Positions 51,939-61,687 of a stretch of 64,000 nucleotides of DNA are shown here, piece after piece; positions within the stretch are counted from its first letter, which is position 1, and each line of letters starts with the position of its first letter. Made by a program: the position numbers and the translations under genes. The notes under the pieces are model-generated. The model worked only from the letters and a program-made list of their open reading frames with translations. It did not search any database and was not told the DNA's origin. Source of the DNA: Natronospira sp. (GTDB taxonomy: Bacteria; Pseudomonadota; Gammaproteobacteria; Natronospirales; Natronospiraceae); the NCBI GenBank assembly GCA_003558125.1, contig PWMQ01000072.1, positions 1 through 64,000 of the forward strand, read 5' to 3'.

Positions 51939-52262
51939 ATGAACGATCCGCATATCGAAAGTGTGTTGCAGCAGATGCGCCAGCTCTCGACCGAGGCGGG
52001 CGGCCCCCATGGTCCCCAGCGGGAGGCGAGCAGCGAGGGGCCCAATTTCGGTGAAATGCTCAAGGCCTCCATTGATCAGGTCAACGAGACCCAACAGGCG
52101 GCGGGCAAGCTGGCGGACGCCTTTTCCAGCGGCGACAAGGAAGTGGAGCTCACCGAGGTGATGCTGGCCCTGCAGAAGGCGGATGTGAGCTTCCAGGCCA
52201 TGTCGGAGGTCCGCAATCGTCTGGTAGAGGCCTACCAGGAAATCATGCGGATGCAGATCTGA
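51939..52262 (+). CDS. fliE: Flagellar MS-ring/rod junction protein FliE
   Basis: The 107-residue protein joins the MS ring to the rod and is an early export substrate. NFGEMLKASIDQVNETQQAAGKLADAFSSGD and VELTEVMLALQKADVSFQAMSEVRNRLVEAYQEIMRMQI are the FliE blocks. ATG 51939 (GAGGCGAGG upstream) is preferred over TTG 51906, which would add non-conserved residues. Confidence 0.95.
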   Translation: MNDPHIESVLQQMRQLSTEAGGPHGPQREASSEGPNFGEMLKASIDQVNETQQAAGKLADAFSSGDKEVELTEVMLALQKADVSFQAMSEVRNRLVEAYQEIMRMQI

Positions 52263-52268
52263 TCCGAC

Positions 52269-52284
52269 TGGGCTCGAAATAGCA
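52269..52284 (+). promoter_or_regulatory. Weak sigma-54-like element before fliF
   Basis: TGGGCTCGAAATAGCA keeps GG-N10-GC spacing and a partial -12 (AGCA), 29 bases before the fliF ATG. The -24 box deviates, so this is only a candidate. Confidence 0.3.
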
Positions 52285-52312
52285 GTAGACACTGATTCAG
52301 GGGACGGAGCAA

Positions 52313-54004
52313 ATGGCGGCACAGGCACCGGAAGGCGCTAGCAATCTCCCGGCGGAACAGGCACCCCGCGAAGAGCGGCGTGAGGAATCCCGGAGCACGG
52401 CTCTGCAGATTCAGAATATGCTGAATAGCGATGCCGGGCGCCAGATGGGCATGGTCATCGGCCTGGCGGCGGCGGTGGCCATTGCCGTGGTGGTGTTCCT
52501 CTGGTCCCAGTCACCCGGTCATCGAACGCTTTACGGCGATCTGGATCAGCAGGATGCCTCCCAGGTCGTGCAGTCGCTGGAAGAGGCGGGTATTCCCTAT
52601 CGATTGAACCGGACTACCGGCGCGGTGGAGGTTCCCGAGGGTGAGCTGCATCGGGCCCGTTTGCATCTGGCCGCCGAAGGACTGCCGCGCGGGGCGGGCA
52701 CCGGGTTCGAGATGATGGACGAAGAGACCGGCTTCGGGGTCAGTCAGTTCATGGAGCGGGCCCGCTATCACAGCGCCCTGCAGACCGAGCTGGCCCGGAC
52801 CATCAACAGCCTGGATGCGGTGAGAAGTGCCCGGGTTCATCTGGCCATTCCCGAGGACACGGTGTTCGTGCGCAATCGCCGTCAGCCTTCGGCTTCGGTC
52901 TTCATCAATCTCTATCGCGGTCGCAGCCTGAGCGAGTCACAGGTCTCGTCCATCGTTCACATGGTGTCTTCCAGTATCACCGACATGCCCGCCGAGCAGG
53001 TGACCGTGGTGGATCAGCGTGGTCGTCTACTCTCCGACCAGGGGCGGGATCAGCTCGGCGCCGACACCCGTGAGCAATTCGACCATGCGCGTCGTCTGGA
53101 GCGGGCCTATGTCGAGCGCATTGAGGATATCCTCACCCCCATTCTCGGCCCCAACCGGGTTCGTGCCCAGGTGGCGGCGGATCTTGACTTTACCCGATTC
53201 GAGGAGAGCCGCGAGACCTTTGACCCGGACACCACGGCCGTTCGCAGCGAGCAGGAAAGCGAAGATCCACAGCCGGGTGCCCGAGGCCGTGGCGTGCCCG
53301 GGGCGCTGACCAATCAGCCGCCGGGGCTGATCGACGAGGAGGATCTCGAGGTCGAAGCCGAACAAGCCGGCATCCCCACCCCGGTGGCGCGCCGAATTAT
53401 CCGCAACTATGAGGTGGATCGCAGTGTCTCACACAGTGTTCAGGCCCTGGGTACGATCCAGCGCTTGTCCGTGGCCGTGGTGGTCGATGAGCGTGAGGCC
53501 GTGGACGACGCCGGCGAGCCGGTGAAGGAGCCGCTGAGCGAGGAGGAGCTTGCCCGCATCGAGAATCTGGTGCGAGAGGCGGTCGGTTTTACCGAGGCGC
53601 GTGGCGACACCGTCAGTGTGGTGAATCAGGCCTTCATCGAGCAGGAGGTGGATGAGCCGGAGACGCTGTCCTTCTGGGACCGAAGCTGGTTCCGGGATCT
53701 CATGCGTCAGTTGGTGGGCGCCCTGCTGGTGCTGGTGGTGATTTTCGGGGTGCTGCGGCCGGGGATTCGCAGCCTGGCTGCCGGTCGCGGCCAGCAGCGG
53801 CAACCGGTGCCAGCCGGCCCCGGGCCTGAGTCGCCTGCGCAAGCGCCCGCTGCCCGCCAGGGAGCCATGGAGTCTGGAGCGGAAACGCCATTCCAATTGT
53901 CGAAGCCGGAAGACTATGATGCGAAAGTGAAGGCGGCCAAGGGCCTGGTTGAAGAGGATCCCAAGCGGGTGGCCCAGGTTGTGCGCAACTGGGTTAAGGA
54001 ATAG
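52313..54004 (+). CDS. fliF: Flagellar MS-ring protein FliF
   Basis: The 563-residue inner-membrane ring subunit has two membrane helices (about 45-63, MVIGLAAAVAIAVVVFLW; about 462-482, LMRQLVGALLVLVVIFGVLRP). Between them lie the ring-building motifs LYGDLDQQDASQVVQSLEEAGIPY and ERARYHSALQTELARTI. The C-terminal cytoplasmic tail (YDAKVKAAKGLVEEDPKRVAQVVRNW) binds FliG. GGGACGGAG precedes the ATG. Confidence 0.97.
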   Translation: MAAQAPEGASNLPAEQAPREERREESRSTALQIQNMLNSDAGRQMGMVIGLAAAVAIAVVVFLWSQSPGHRTLYGDLDQQDASQVVQSLEEAGIPYRLNRTTGAVEVPEGELHRARLHLAAEGLPRGAGTGFEMMDEETGFGVSQFMERARYHSALQTELARTINSLDAVRSARVHLAIPEDTVFVRNRRQPSASVFINLYRGRSLSESQVSSIVHMVSSSITDMPAEQVTVVDQRGRLLSDQGRDQLGADTREQFDHARRLERAYVERIEDILTPILGPNRVRAQVAADLDFTRFEESRETFDPDTTAVRSEQESEDPQPGARGRGVPGALTNQPPGLIDEEDLEVEAEQAGIPTPVARRIIRNYEVDRSVSHSVQALGTIQRLSVAVVVDEREAVDDAGEPVKEPLSEEELARIENLVREAVGFTEARGDTVSVVNQAFIEQEVDEPETLSFWDRSWFRDLMRQLVGALLVLVVIFGVLRPGIRSLAAGRGQQRQPVPAGPGPESPAQAPAARQGAMESGAETPFQLSKPEDYDAKVKAAKGLVEEDPKRVAQVVRNWVKE

Positions 54005-54015
54005 GGGTGGAAGCA

Positions 54016-55017
54016 ATGGCGGTGGGAAGAATGGACGGACCAGAGCGGGCAGCAGTGTTGCTCATGAGTCTTGGCGAAGATGAGGCGGCCAAGGTCATGA
54101 AGCATATGAATGCGCGCGAGGTACAGAAGGTGGGGGCGGCGATGGCTTCCCTCAGCAACATCACCACCGAACAGGCCAGCGGCGTTCTGGATGATTTCAT
54201 CAGTGAAGCCGGAGAGCAGACCTCTCTCGGAGTGGGTGCGGACGAGTATCTGCGCAAGACTCTGATCAATGCATTGGGCGAGGACAAGGCCAATAGCCTG
54301 ATGGACCGAATTGTCGTGGGCGGCAGCACTCAGGGATTGGATGCCCTCAAGTGGATGGATGCCCGGGCGGTGGCGGAGATTATTCGCCTTGAACATCCCC
54401 AGATCATTGCGATTGTGCTGTCCCATCTCGACAGTGACCAGGCGGCGGAAGTCCTGGGTCAGCTATCGGATCGCATTCGTCCTGATGTGATTATGCGGAT
54501 TGCCAGCCTGGATGGTATTCAGCCCTCGGCCATTCGTGAGCTCGACAACATCATGGAAAAACAGTTTTCCGGTAACTCGAATATCAAGTCCTCGGAAGTC
54601 GGTGGTGCCAAGGTGGCCGCCGACATGCTCAATTTCCTGGATAGCTCCGACGAAGAGGCAATCATGGAAATCGTTCGCGAGCATGATGAAGTGCTCGGCG
54701 ACAAGATTCAGGAACTGATGTTTGTCTTCGATAATCTGGTGGATGTGGACGACCGGGGTATGCAGCAGTTGCTGCGTGAGGTGGCTTCCGATCAGTTGAG
54801 TACCGCCATGAAGGGCGCTTCACCGGATGTGCAGGACAAGATTTTCCGAAATATGTCACGGCGTGCCGCTGAAATGCTCAAGGAAGATATTGAGGCCATG
54901 GGCCCGGTCAAGCTGAGTGACGTTGAGTCGGCGCAGAAGGAGATTCTGGCGACGGCCAGGGCCCTGGCCGATTCCGGTCGCATCAGTCTGGGTGGCAAGG
55001 GGGATGAGTATGTCTGA
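54016..55017 (+). CDS. fliG: Flagellar motor switch protein FliG
   Basis: The 333-residue rotor protein generates torque against the stator. GPERAAVLLMSLGEDEAAKVMKHM is the FliF-binding N-terminus. The middle EHPQIIAIVLSHLDSDQAAEVLGQL is the FliM-binding EHPQ region. The C-terminal domain has the charged torque helix (VASDQLSTAMKGASPDVQDKIFRNMSRRAAEML). ATG 54016 has AGGGG at good spacing; GTG 54007 is an in-frame alternative. Confidence 0.97.
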   Translation: MAVGRMDGPERAAVLLMSLGEDEAAKVMKHMNAREVQKVGAAMASLSNITTEQASGVLDDFISEAGEQTSLGVGADEYLRKTLINALGEDKANSLMDRIVVGGSTQGLDALKWMDARAVAEIIRLEHPQIIAIVLSHLDSDQAAEVLGQLSDRIRPDVIMRIASLDGIQPSAIRELDNIMEKQFSGNSNIKSSEVGGAKVAADMLNFLDSSDEEAIMEIVREHDEVLGDKIQELMFVFDNLVDVDDRGMQQLLREVASDQLSTAMKGASPDVQDKIFRNMSRRAAEMLKEDIEAMGPVKLSDVESAQKEILATARALADSGRISLGGKGDEYV

Positions 55018-55831
55018 GGCCCCGGATGGACCGGCTGACTGGCGCCGCTGGGAGGCGCCCACCGTTGGTGCCCGGCGGGAGCCGAAACCCGCACCCACCA
55101 AGTCCGCCCGTGCCCAGAGCCGTCCCGAGAAGCCTGGCAAGGCTCGCAGATCCAGAAGTGAAAAAAGCGCGGGGCCGGTTACTGCGGCCGAAATTGAATC
55201 CATTCAGGAGGCCGCTTATCAGGAAGCCTGGGAGAAAGGACACGAGGAAGGCCTGAAGGCTGGTCGCTCGGCCGCCAGAGACAAGGCTAATCACCTGGAG
55301 AAGGTGCTTGATGCCCTGGCGGAGCCACTGGCGGCCGTGGATGAACAGGTGGAGCAGGAGCTCTCAGACCTTGCCTGCCTTATCGCCAGACAGATTATCC
55401 GAAGGGAATTGAAGACCGATCCCGGTCAGATCGTGGCCGTGGTTCGAGAAGCGGTCCAGGCCCTGCCCAGTAGCGAAAGGCAGGTACGGGTACAACTCCA
55501 CCCCGAGGATGCCCGGCTGCTGCGGGAGTTGATCGGCAGTGGTCGCGGTGATTCCCGCTGGGAGTTGGTTGAGGACCCGAGCATCAGCCGTGGTGGTTGC
55601 CTTGTGTCCGACCGAAACAGTCGCGTGGATTTGCGTCTGGAGCAGCAAGTTGGGCGGGTCCTGGCGGGGATGCTGGGAGAGGAAAGAACACTGCCCGACA
55701 TGGGGGAATTCGATTCGGTCGAAATGACCGAGGAGCAGCCGGAGCAGGCCGAGAAACCCGACATGCAGTCGTCCTCGGGCGAGGATGATGGCGATGACGC
55801 CGGGGAGTCAGCTGATGACCGAAGCGACTGA
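55010..55831 (+). CDS. fliH: Flagellar export ATPase regulator FliH
   Basis: The 273-residue stalk protein delivers FliI and export substrates. The first 60 residues are disordered and proline/arginine-rich. The GxxxG-like helix [25 protein letters not shown] and the C-terminal V-ATPase E-like domain ([46 protein letters not shown]) are FliH landmarks. ATG 55010 has GGGGG at about 5 bases; ATG 55004 and an upstream extension are alternatives. It overlaps fliG at the front and fliI at the end. Confidence 0.92.
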   Translation: MSEAPDGPADWRRWEAPTVGARREPKPAPTKSARAQSRPEKPGKARRSRSEKSAGPVTAAEIESIQEAAYQEAWEKGHEEGLKAGRSAARDKANHLEKVLDALAEPLAAVDEQVEQELSDLACLIARQIIRRELKTDPGQIVAVVREAVQALPSSERQVRVQLHPEDARLLRELIGSGRGDSRWELVEDPSISRGGCLVSDRNSRVDLRLEQQVGRVLAGMLGEERTLPDMGEFDSVEMTEEQPEQAEKPDMQSSSGEDDGDDAGESADDRSD

Positions 55832-57284
55832 ATCCATCCAACTGCGAAGGCGCGAGCAGTGGCTTGAGCGATTTGCGCACTACCGTGAACGGCTGACTCG
55901 GCAGGACTGGAACCCCCTAGTTGAAGGCGTTCTGCGTCGTGTTGTGGGGCTGACCATCGAGGCGGTGGGCTGTCGCGCCCCGGTGGGATCCCATTGCCGG
56001 GTGGAGACCGCCGACGGTGGCTTCATTGATGCGGAAGTGGTCGGTTTTTCCGAGGACTCGGTCTTTCTGATGCCCACGGGAGAACTGGCCGGACTGGTCC
56101 CCAATGCCCGTGTGATCCCCACCGGCAAGACCTCCCGGGTCCCCGTGGGTGATGGCTTGCTGGGCCGTGTCCTCGATGGCACCGGTCGTCCCCTGGATGG
56201 AAATGGCCCCCTGGAGACCTCGGAAGAAGTCTCCATGACCGGCCGCATGATCAACCCGCTGGCAAGACAGCCCATTGATGAGCCCCTGGATGTGGGGATC
56301 CGCAGCATCAATTCCCTGCTGACGGTGGGCCGTGGCCAGCGCATGGGCCTGTTTGCCGGCAGCGGCGTGGGCAAGAGTGTGTTGCTGGGCATGATGACCC
56401 GATTCACCGAAGCGGATGTCATTGTGGTTGGCCTGATCGGCGAGCGTGGCAGGGAAGTTAATGAATTCGTTCAGGAAACCCTTGGCGAGGAAGGGATGCG
56501 TCGAGCGGTTGTGGTGGCGACCCCGGCGGACAATCCCCCATTGATGCGCCTGCAGGGTGCCTGGCTGTCGACCCGGATTGCAGAGCATTTCCGGGATCGT
56601 GGTCGCAAGGTCCTGTTGTTGATGGATTCCCTCACCCGCTTTGCCCAGGCACAGCGGGAAGTGGCCCTGTCCATTGGTGAGCCGCCGGCAACCAAGGGCT
56701 ACCCCCCGTCGGTCTTTGCCAAGCTGCCCCAATTGGTGGAGCGGGCAGGTAACGGCGATCAGGGAGAAGGCTCCATCACGGCCTTTTATACCGTCTTGGT
56801 TGAAGGCGATGATCAGACCGATCCGGTGGCGGACTCGGCCCGAGCTATACTTGATGGGCATGTGGTGTTGTCTCGGGCGGTGGCTGAGTCCGGACTCTAT
56901 CCGGCGATCGATGTTGAGGCCTCGGTATCCCGCGCCATGACCGCGATTACCGATGAAGCGCAGCAGGAGCAGGTCAAACGCTTTCGTCAGTATTACAGCC
57001 TGTATCGCCAGAACCAGGATCTGATCAGTGTCGGGGCATACAAGCGGGGCAGTGACCCCAGGCTGGATGAAGCCGTTGGCTATTGGCCTCGTATCCAGGA
57101 GTTTCTCCGACAGGGGATGAATGAAAGGGTTTCCTTCGAGGGCAGTCTGGCCGCCCTCAAGCAATTGCACTCCCAGCCATCCGAGCCCAAGACGGGGCAG
57201 CAGAGCGTTCGGCGAGAGGCGGAATCAGGTGCACGGCCTCAGCCCCGGCAGGCGGCAAAGGCCTACTCAGGTGCGGCTGAATGA
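55815..57284 (+). CDS. fliI: Flagellum-specific ATPase FliI
   Basis: The 489-residue F1-beta-like ATPase energises flagellar export. Walker [25 protein letters not shown], Walker [22 protein letters not shown] and [21 protein letters not shown] are canonical. A C-terminal Ala/Arg-rich tail of about 35 residues extends beyond the family core. ATG 55815 has GGGGAG seven bases upstream; ATG 55785 is an in-frame alternative further inside fliH. Confidence 0.97.
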   Translation: MTEATESIQLRRREQWLERFAHYRERLTRQDWNPLVEGVLRRVVGLTIEAVGCRAPVGSHCRVETADGGFIDAEVVGFSEDSVFLMPTGELAGLVPNARVIPTGKTSRVPVGDGLLGRVLDGTGRPLDGNGPLETSEEVSMTGRMINPLARQPIDEPLDVGIRSINSLLTVGRGQRMGLFAGSGVGKSVLLGMMTRFTEADVIVVGLIGERGREVNEFVQETLGEEGMRRAVVVATPADNPPLMRLQGAWLSTRIAEHFRDRGRKVLLLMDSLTRFAQAQREVALSIGEPPATKGYPPSVFAKLPQLVERAGNGDQGEGSITAFYTVLVEGDDQTDPVADSARAILDGHVVLSRAVAESGLYPAIDVEASVSRAMTAITDEAQQEQVKRFRQYYSLYRQNQDLISVGAYKRGSDPRLDEAVGYWPRIQEFLRQGMNERVSFEGSLAALKQLHSQPSEPKTGQQSVRREAESGARPQPRQAAKAYSGAAE

Positions 57285-57327
57285 GCCTTCTCACGGTGCC
57301 GGATAAGCGATTGGAGCGAAGCGCATC

Positions 57328-57768
57328 ATGACCAGGAAGAAGCGGTCTCAACGGTTGAAACCGGTACAGAAGCTGGCGGGGCAGGGTGAGAAAGATGCTT
57401 CCCGCGCCCTGGGGCAAAGTCAGCAAGCCCTGGCGGAACAGGAAGCCCGCCTGGAACAGCTTCGCAGTTATCGGGAAGAGTACCGACAGATGTTCGAGGG
57501 AAAGGACCGCGCGGTGGATCCACGGCGGCTTCGGGATGAGCGGGCCTTTCTTGCCCGCCTTGATGAAGTCATCCGCCAGCAGGAGGGCGTTGTCCAGTCC
57601 AATATGGCGGAATTTGAGGACAAGCGGGAAGGTTGGATTGAAGCCCGATCTCGGGTCAATGCCCTAGACCGGGCTGCGGAGCGGTATCGCTCAGGTGAGC
57701 AGCGTGAACAGGACAAGCGAGAGCAACGGGACCAGGATGAGCTCGCCGGACGTCGTTCGCAGGATTGA
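57328..57768 (+). CDS. fliJ: Flagellar export protein FliJ
   Basis: The 146-residue two-helix coiled-coil protein sits in the FliI ring and contacts FlhA. RLKPVQKLAGQGEKDASRALGQSQQALAEQEARLEQLRSYREEY is the FliJ N-terminal helix. The C-terminal helix is RSRVNALDRAAERYRSGEQREQDKREQRDQDE, ending charged. The gene lies between fliI and fliK, as usual. Confidence 0.93.
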   Translation: MTRKKRSQRLKPVQKLAGQGEKDASRALGQSQQALAEQEARLEQLRSYREEYRQMFEGKDRAVDPRRLRDERAFLARLDEVIRQQEGVVQSNMAEFEDKREGWIEARSRVNALDRAAERYRSGEQREQDKREQRDQDELAGRRSQD

Positions 57769-57828
57769 ACTGGCACGGATTCTGCTGCATCTGCTTCAAC
57801 ATGGGGCCAACTTTCAGGAGAGCGTTTC

Positions 57829-58902
57829 GTGGAGCAGATGCTGCTAAACCTGTTTTCCGGTGGTGCAAGTGAAGCGAGTGATAAATCCAAGCGCCTGATT
57901 TCCTTGCTTTCCGAGGGGTTGCCCTCTGAGCTGGATGAAGACGGACTGCTGGAATTCGCAGACTTGCTGGATTCCAGGCTGCGCCAGGGCGAGGGACAGG
58001 GCGGCAAGCTTGTCTCCTTGTTTGCCGGGACGACCGGAAAAAGCGGCAATGAGCTGCCGGAACAGGGGCGAGGCGCGGGTGCCGAAAGGCAGGCCCTTCA
58101 GCTGGCCTTCCTGTTGAGACTGGGGGCCGCTTCCGGCGTCGGCGGGGCAGGTCCGGGTGGCGAGGTCGATAGTCTGACTGTATCCACCCGTGATCGTCTC
58201 ATGGCAGGGATCAGTGAATTCGAGCGCTTGCTTGGTGACGCTCGGGGGAGCGGTGACCGCAGCCCGGGGAGTCTGGTGCTGCCAGAAGGACTTCGCATGC
58301 GGTTGTCAAACCTTGCCGCCCAACTGGAAGGGGGGCAGACAGAATCTCGATTGGCCGCCAGCAGAGACAATCGTGAGGCTGCCGCCCAGCCACGACTGAC
58401 TCAGGCAGCGACACCGCAGCAATTGGCCGCCCTGGCGTCAACCGCCTCCCAGAGTGGTGATGTCTCCAGCCTGAACCGCATGCCTCCCATTCAGGCGCCG
58501 CTTGGCAGCCAGGCTTGGGGCGATGCGCTTCAGCAGCGCATCGTGATGATGGCCGGGCAGGGCATGGACCGGGCCGAAATCAAGCTTCATCCGCCCCATC
58601 TTGGGCCATTGGATATACGAATCGCCGTCACTCAGGAGCAGACCTCACTGATCCTGTCCAGCCATAACGCCTCGACCCGGGATGCCCTGGAGCAGGCCCT
58701 GCCTCGATTGCGGGACATGCTGCAGGAGCAAGGTCTTGAGATGGGAGAGGCGGAAGTTCGCGATGGCCGGGCCGAGGATGGCGATGAGCGCTCTCAGGGT
58801 GAGGCCAGGGGTCGTACCCCCCAGGGCCGGGAGGAGGGGCATCCCGATGAGCATGCTGCCGCCGTTGAGGTCGAGATGCGACTGCTGGACGAATACGTTT
58901 AG
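57829..58902 (+). CDS. fliK: Flagellar hook-length control protein FliK
   Basis: The 357-residue exported ruler and substrate-specificity switch. The N-terminal ruler (1-220) is poorly conserved and Gly/Ser/Gln-rich. The C-terminal switch domain is clear: ALQQRIVMMAGQGMDRAEIKLHPPHLGPLDIRIAVTQEQTSL and LPRLRDMLQEQGLEMGEAEV. The start is GTG 57829 with AGGAGAG upstream. The acidic tail (about 300-357) is unusual but in line with this genome. Confidence 0.93.
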   Translation: MEQMLLNLFSGGASEASDKSKRLISLLSEGLPSELDEDGLLEFADLLDSRLRQGEGQGGKLVSLFAGTTGKSGNELPEQGRGAGAERQALQLAFLLRLGAASGVGGAGPGGEVDSLTVSTRDRLMAGISEFERLLGDARGSGDRSPGSLVLPEGLRMRLSNLAAQLEGGQTESRLAASRDNREAAAQPRLTQAATPQQLAALASTASQSGDVSSLNRMPPIQAPLGSQAWGDALQQRIVMMAGQGMDRAEIKLHPPHLGPLDIRIAVTQEQTSLILSSHNASTRDALEQALPRLRDMLQEQGLEMGEAEVRDGRAEDGDERSQGEARGRTPQGREEGHPDEHAAAVEVEMRLLDEYV

Positions 58903-59285
58903 CAGCCGCTGGTCAGTGCCGCTCGGAGATTGGATGGATTGATCCCCCCGGTTTTCCGTAGCCTGATTTCCAACGTGACACCGATTTCCTTCCGCTACTC
59001 AGTCGAATTCGTCGGTGAGTCCGGCCATCTCTTTGGTGATGACGGCTGTCCCCTTCCCGCCTGCCTGCGCTTCCCACCGTCCATTCTGAGTGCCAAAATC
59101 CCGTCAGTCGGCCTTGGCGGCTTTCCGTGGGGCTGGTTGAATTGTTCTCAAGTCGTTTAAGTTATTGATTTATATTGCTTTGATATTGTTTGGTCCGGCC
59201 TGGCACGGCGCTTGCGTATTCTTGACTCGGGCGAGTGTACGGCCAGCCGGAGCGGATCACAGTCGGATGATGGAGAGAGACGATT
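58903..59285. other. Intergenic stretch between fliK and fliL
   Basis: This 383-base gap holds the sigma-54 promoter of the fliL unit (59200-59217) and an AT-rich tract just upstream of it (about 59155-59190), suitable for bending or activator binding. I see no gene; a short open frame at 58930-59160 lacks conserved features. Confidence 0.75.
59200..59217 (+). promoter_or_regulatory. Sigma-54 promoter of fliLMNOPQR-flhB
   Basis: CTGGCACGGCGCTTGCGT matches TGGCACG-N4-TTGC exactly, with GG and GC 10 bases apart, about 70 bases before the fliL ATG. It is the best sigma-54 match in the window. Confidence 0.92.
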
Positions 59286-59750
59286 ATGAAGGCATGGCTT
59301 CTGGGCGGAATAGGGATTGTCTTTGTGCTCTTGGTCGGCCTTGGCACGGGGCTTTTCATTGCCGGCGCCCTGGATACCGGCAGCGCTGAGCCGACCAATG
59401 CGGAAGAGGTAGTCGAAGAGGAAGAGCTCGGCGAGCCTATCTACTACGAGATCGAACCGGCCTTCGTGGTGAATCTGGATGGGGCCGGCCGTGTGCGCTT
59501 CCTGCAGATCAAGGTAGACCTGATGGCCAGGGATCAGGAAGTGCTCGACGCGGTGGAACGGCATATGCCGCGCGTGCGTAACCGACTCCTGATGCTGTTT
59601 GGCGATGTGGAACAGGAAAAAATACGCACGCGTCAAGGCCGGGAAGCGCTGCAGGAAGCGGCCCGGGAACAAATTCTGGAGCTGCTGGAAGAAGAGGGTG
59701 AGCCTGACGATCTGGAAGCGCTCTTCTTTACAAGCTTTGTCATGCAGTAG
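59286..59750 (+). CDS. fliL: Flagellar basal body protein FliL
   Basis: The 154-residue single-pass membrane protein forms a ring around the stator in several species and supports torque. The membrane helix is LLGGIGIVFVLLVGLGTGLF (about 5-25), followed by an acidic linker. The periplasmic stomatin-like domain contains YYEIEPAFVVNLDGAGRVRFLQIKVDLMARDQEVLDAVERHMPRVRN. It is the first gene of the second fli operon. Confidence 0.95.
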   Translation: MKAWLLGGIGIVFVLLVGLGTGLFIAGALDTGSAEPTNAEEVVEEEELGEPIYYEIEPAFVVNLDGAGRVRFLQIKVDLMARDQEVLDAVERHMPRVRNRLLMLFGDVEQEKIRTRQGREALQEAAREQILELLEEEGEPDDLEALFFTSFVMQ

Positions 59751-59775
59751 AGATGATTAAGTACTGGGGATTGCC

Positions 59776-60849
59776 GTGAGCGACGTTCTCTCACAGGAAG
59801 AAATTGATGCCCTCATGCACGGCGTGGAGGGGGGCGATGTTGACACCGAGGAAGAGAAAAAGGACCCCGGTGAACTTCGTCCCTATGACTTTACCCGTGA
59901 AGATCGCATCGTCCGGGGTCGTCTTCCGACTCTGGAGATGATCAATGAACGATTTGCCCGATACCTCCGAATAAGTCTGTTCAATATGTTGCGCCGTTCA
60001 GCCGAAATCTCCGTTGGCGGCGTGGATATGCTCAAATTTTCCGAGTATGTGCATTCCCTCTATGTGCCCACCAGTCTCAACCTGGTAAGAGCAGATCCCC
60101 TGCGGGGAACCGCGCTTTTTATCATCGATCCAAAACTGGTTTTCGTGGTGGTGGACAACTTTTTTGGAGGGGATGGGCGTTTCTACACAAAGATCGAAGG
60201 TCGTGAGTTTACGCCGGCAGAGAATCGCATTATCCAGATGCTTTTGCACGATGCCTTCAATGACCTGAAAGAGGCCTGGTCACCGGTGATGGACATTGAT
60301 TTCACTTTCCTGGAGTCCGAGGTCAACCCCCAGTTTGCCAATATCGTCAGTCCGAGCGAGGTGGTTGTTGTCAGTACCTTCACGATAGAGCTTGAAGGGG
60401 GAAGTGGCGAGATGCACATCACGATGCCCTATTCCATGATCGAGCCGATCAAGGAGTTGCTGGATACCGGTGTGCAGAGTGATCGAGTCGAGAAGGATGA
60501 GCGATGGACTGAGGCCCTCAAGGAAGAGGTCAAGGATGCCAAGGTGGAGTTGTCCGCGACTTTGGCGGAATCCGAGATCTCAATGCGGGAACTCATGAAG
60601 TTGAAGGTGGGAGATATCCTCCCGATTAGCCTTCCTGAAGAGGTTGTAGTCATGGCGGAGGGTGATTTGCCCCTTTTTCGGGGCCGATTTGGGATTTCTG
60701 AAGGACAGAATGCAGTCCAGATGATCCAGTGGATTCGCAATGAAAAGTCACCCATCCGTGCCAATTTGGGATCAGATAAGAAAGAAGCCAAGACCCGTCG
60801 TAAAGGTCAACCCAGGACTGCTGGCAGTGGCGAGAGGAAAGAGAAATGA
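59776..60849 (+). CDS. fliM: Flagellar motor switch protein FliM
   Basis: The 357-residue C-ring protein. The CheY-P-binding peptide LSQEEIDALMHGV is at the start. The middle domain has RPYDFTREDRIVRGRLPTLEMINERFARYLRISLFNMLRRSAEI and the GGDGR loop. The C-terminal SpoA domain (AEISMRELMKLKVGDILPISLPE) pairs with FliN. The start is GTG 59776. The stop overlaps fliN (ATGA). Confidence 0.97.
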   Translation: MSDVLSQEEIDALMHGVEGGDVDTEEEKKDPGELRPYDFTREDRIVRGRLPTLEMINERFARYLRISLFNMLRRSAEISVGGVDMLKFSEYVHSLYVPTSLNLVRADPLRGTALFIIDPKLVFVVVDNFFGGDGRFYTKIEGREFTPAENRIIQMLLHDAFNDLKEAWSPVMDIDFTFLESEVNPQFANIVSPSEVVVVSTFTIELEGGSGEMHITMPYSMIEPIKELLDTGVQSDRVEKDERWTEALKEEVKDAKVELSATLAESEISMRELMKLKVGDILPISLPEEVVVMAEGDLPLFRGRFGISEGQNAVQMIQWIRNEKSPIRANLGSDKKEAKTRRKGQPRTAGSGERKEK

Positions 60850-61265
60850 GTGACGACAAGAAAGACATGACAGAGGACGAACGTCGGCAGCTCGAAGAAA
60901 TGGAGGCCGCCCAGCAGGAAGGAGAGGCGGCGGACAGTGAGCAGGACGTGGAGAAAGCCAGCTTCGATGAGTTGGGCGAGAACGCTGCCGACAAGGGTTC
61001 CGAGGAAGTGAATCTGGATATGATCCTGGATCTCAACGTCAATCTCGCAATGGAGGTTGGGAGAACCAAGATCAGTATTCGAAACCTTCTCCAGCTGAGC
61101 CAGGGCTCTGTGGTGGAGCTCGACCGTTTTGCCGGGGAGCCATTGGACGTGTTGATCAACGGCACGCTGGTCGCCCATGGCGAAGTCGTGGTGGTTAATG
61201 AGAAGTTCGGGATTCGACTGACTGACGTTATCAGCCCGTCGGAACGTATCAAAAAGTTGCGTTGA
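60846..61265 (+). CDS. fliN: Flagellar motor switch protein FliN
   Basis: A 139-residue C-ring protein. The N-terminal half is very acidic. The SpoA domain (about 55-139) is canonical: LDMILDLNVNLAMEVGRTKISIRNLLQLSQGSVVELDRFAGEPLDVLINGTLVAHGEVVVVNEKFGIRLTDVIS. It overlaps fliM by 4 bases. Confidence 0.97.
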   Translation: MSDDKKDMTEDERRQLEEMEAAQQEGEAADSEQDVEKASFDELGENAADKGSEEVNLDMILDLNVNLAMEVGRTKISIRNLLQLSQGSVVELDRFAGEPLDVLINGTLVAHGEVVVVNEKFGIRLTDVISPSERIKKLR

Positions 61266-61273
61266 GGCCAGTC

Positions 61274-61687
61274 ATGCGTCTGATCGCCCTTATGTTCCTG
61301 TTTCTTCTGCTTCCAGTCACGGGGCTGGCCGAGTCCAGTGTGGGAGACGAAATTGGTGGGGTGCAGGGGCTGGCGAATGTGGTCTTTTCGCTGATCGTCG
61401 TGCTGGCCGTGGTATTGGGTGTGGCCTGGTTCATGCGCCGCATGCCGGGCATGGGTGGTAGTGGCAGTGCTCACATGAAAGTGATTGGCCAGATGCCCCT
61501 GTCCACCCGGGAACGCCTGATGCTGGTGGAGGTGGGGAATGAGCAGATTCTGCTGGGTGTCAGCCCGGCAGGGATTCGGACCCTGCATGTACTGGGGAAG
61601 CCGCTGGAAAGTCCGCAGGAGCAAAATGAGCCGAGCTTCAAAAAGCGATTGATGGAAACGCTTGGGCGGGGAGGGGCCCAGCAATGA
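61274..61687 (+). CDS. fliO: Flagellar biosynthesis protein FliO
   Basis: The 137-residue membrane protein helps assemble the FliPQR export gate. It has a signal-like N-terminal helix and a second helix (VVFSLIVVLAVVLGVAWFM). The cytoplasmic domain contains MKVIGQMPLSTRERLMLVEVGNEQILLGVSPAGIRTLHVL. ATG 61274 has GAGG at good spacing and is preferred over TTG 61262. The stop overlaps fliP. Confidence 0.93.
   Translation: MRLIALMFLFLLLPVTGLAESSVGDEIGGVQGLANVVFSLIVVLAVVLGVAWFMRRMPGMGGSGSAHMKVIGQMPLSTRERLMLVEVGNEQILLGVSPAGIRTLHVLGKPLESPQEQNEPSFKKRLMETLGRGGAQQ

Noticed and set aside
55917-57170. A 417-codon frame antisense to fliI
   Set aside because: Shadow of the conserved ATPase gene; composition is that of a complementary strand.
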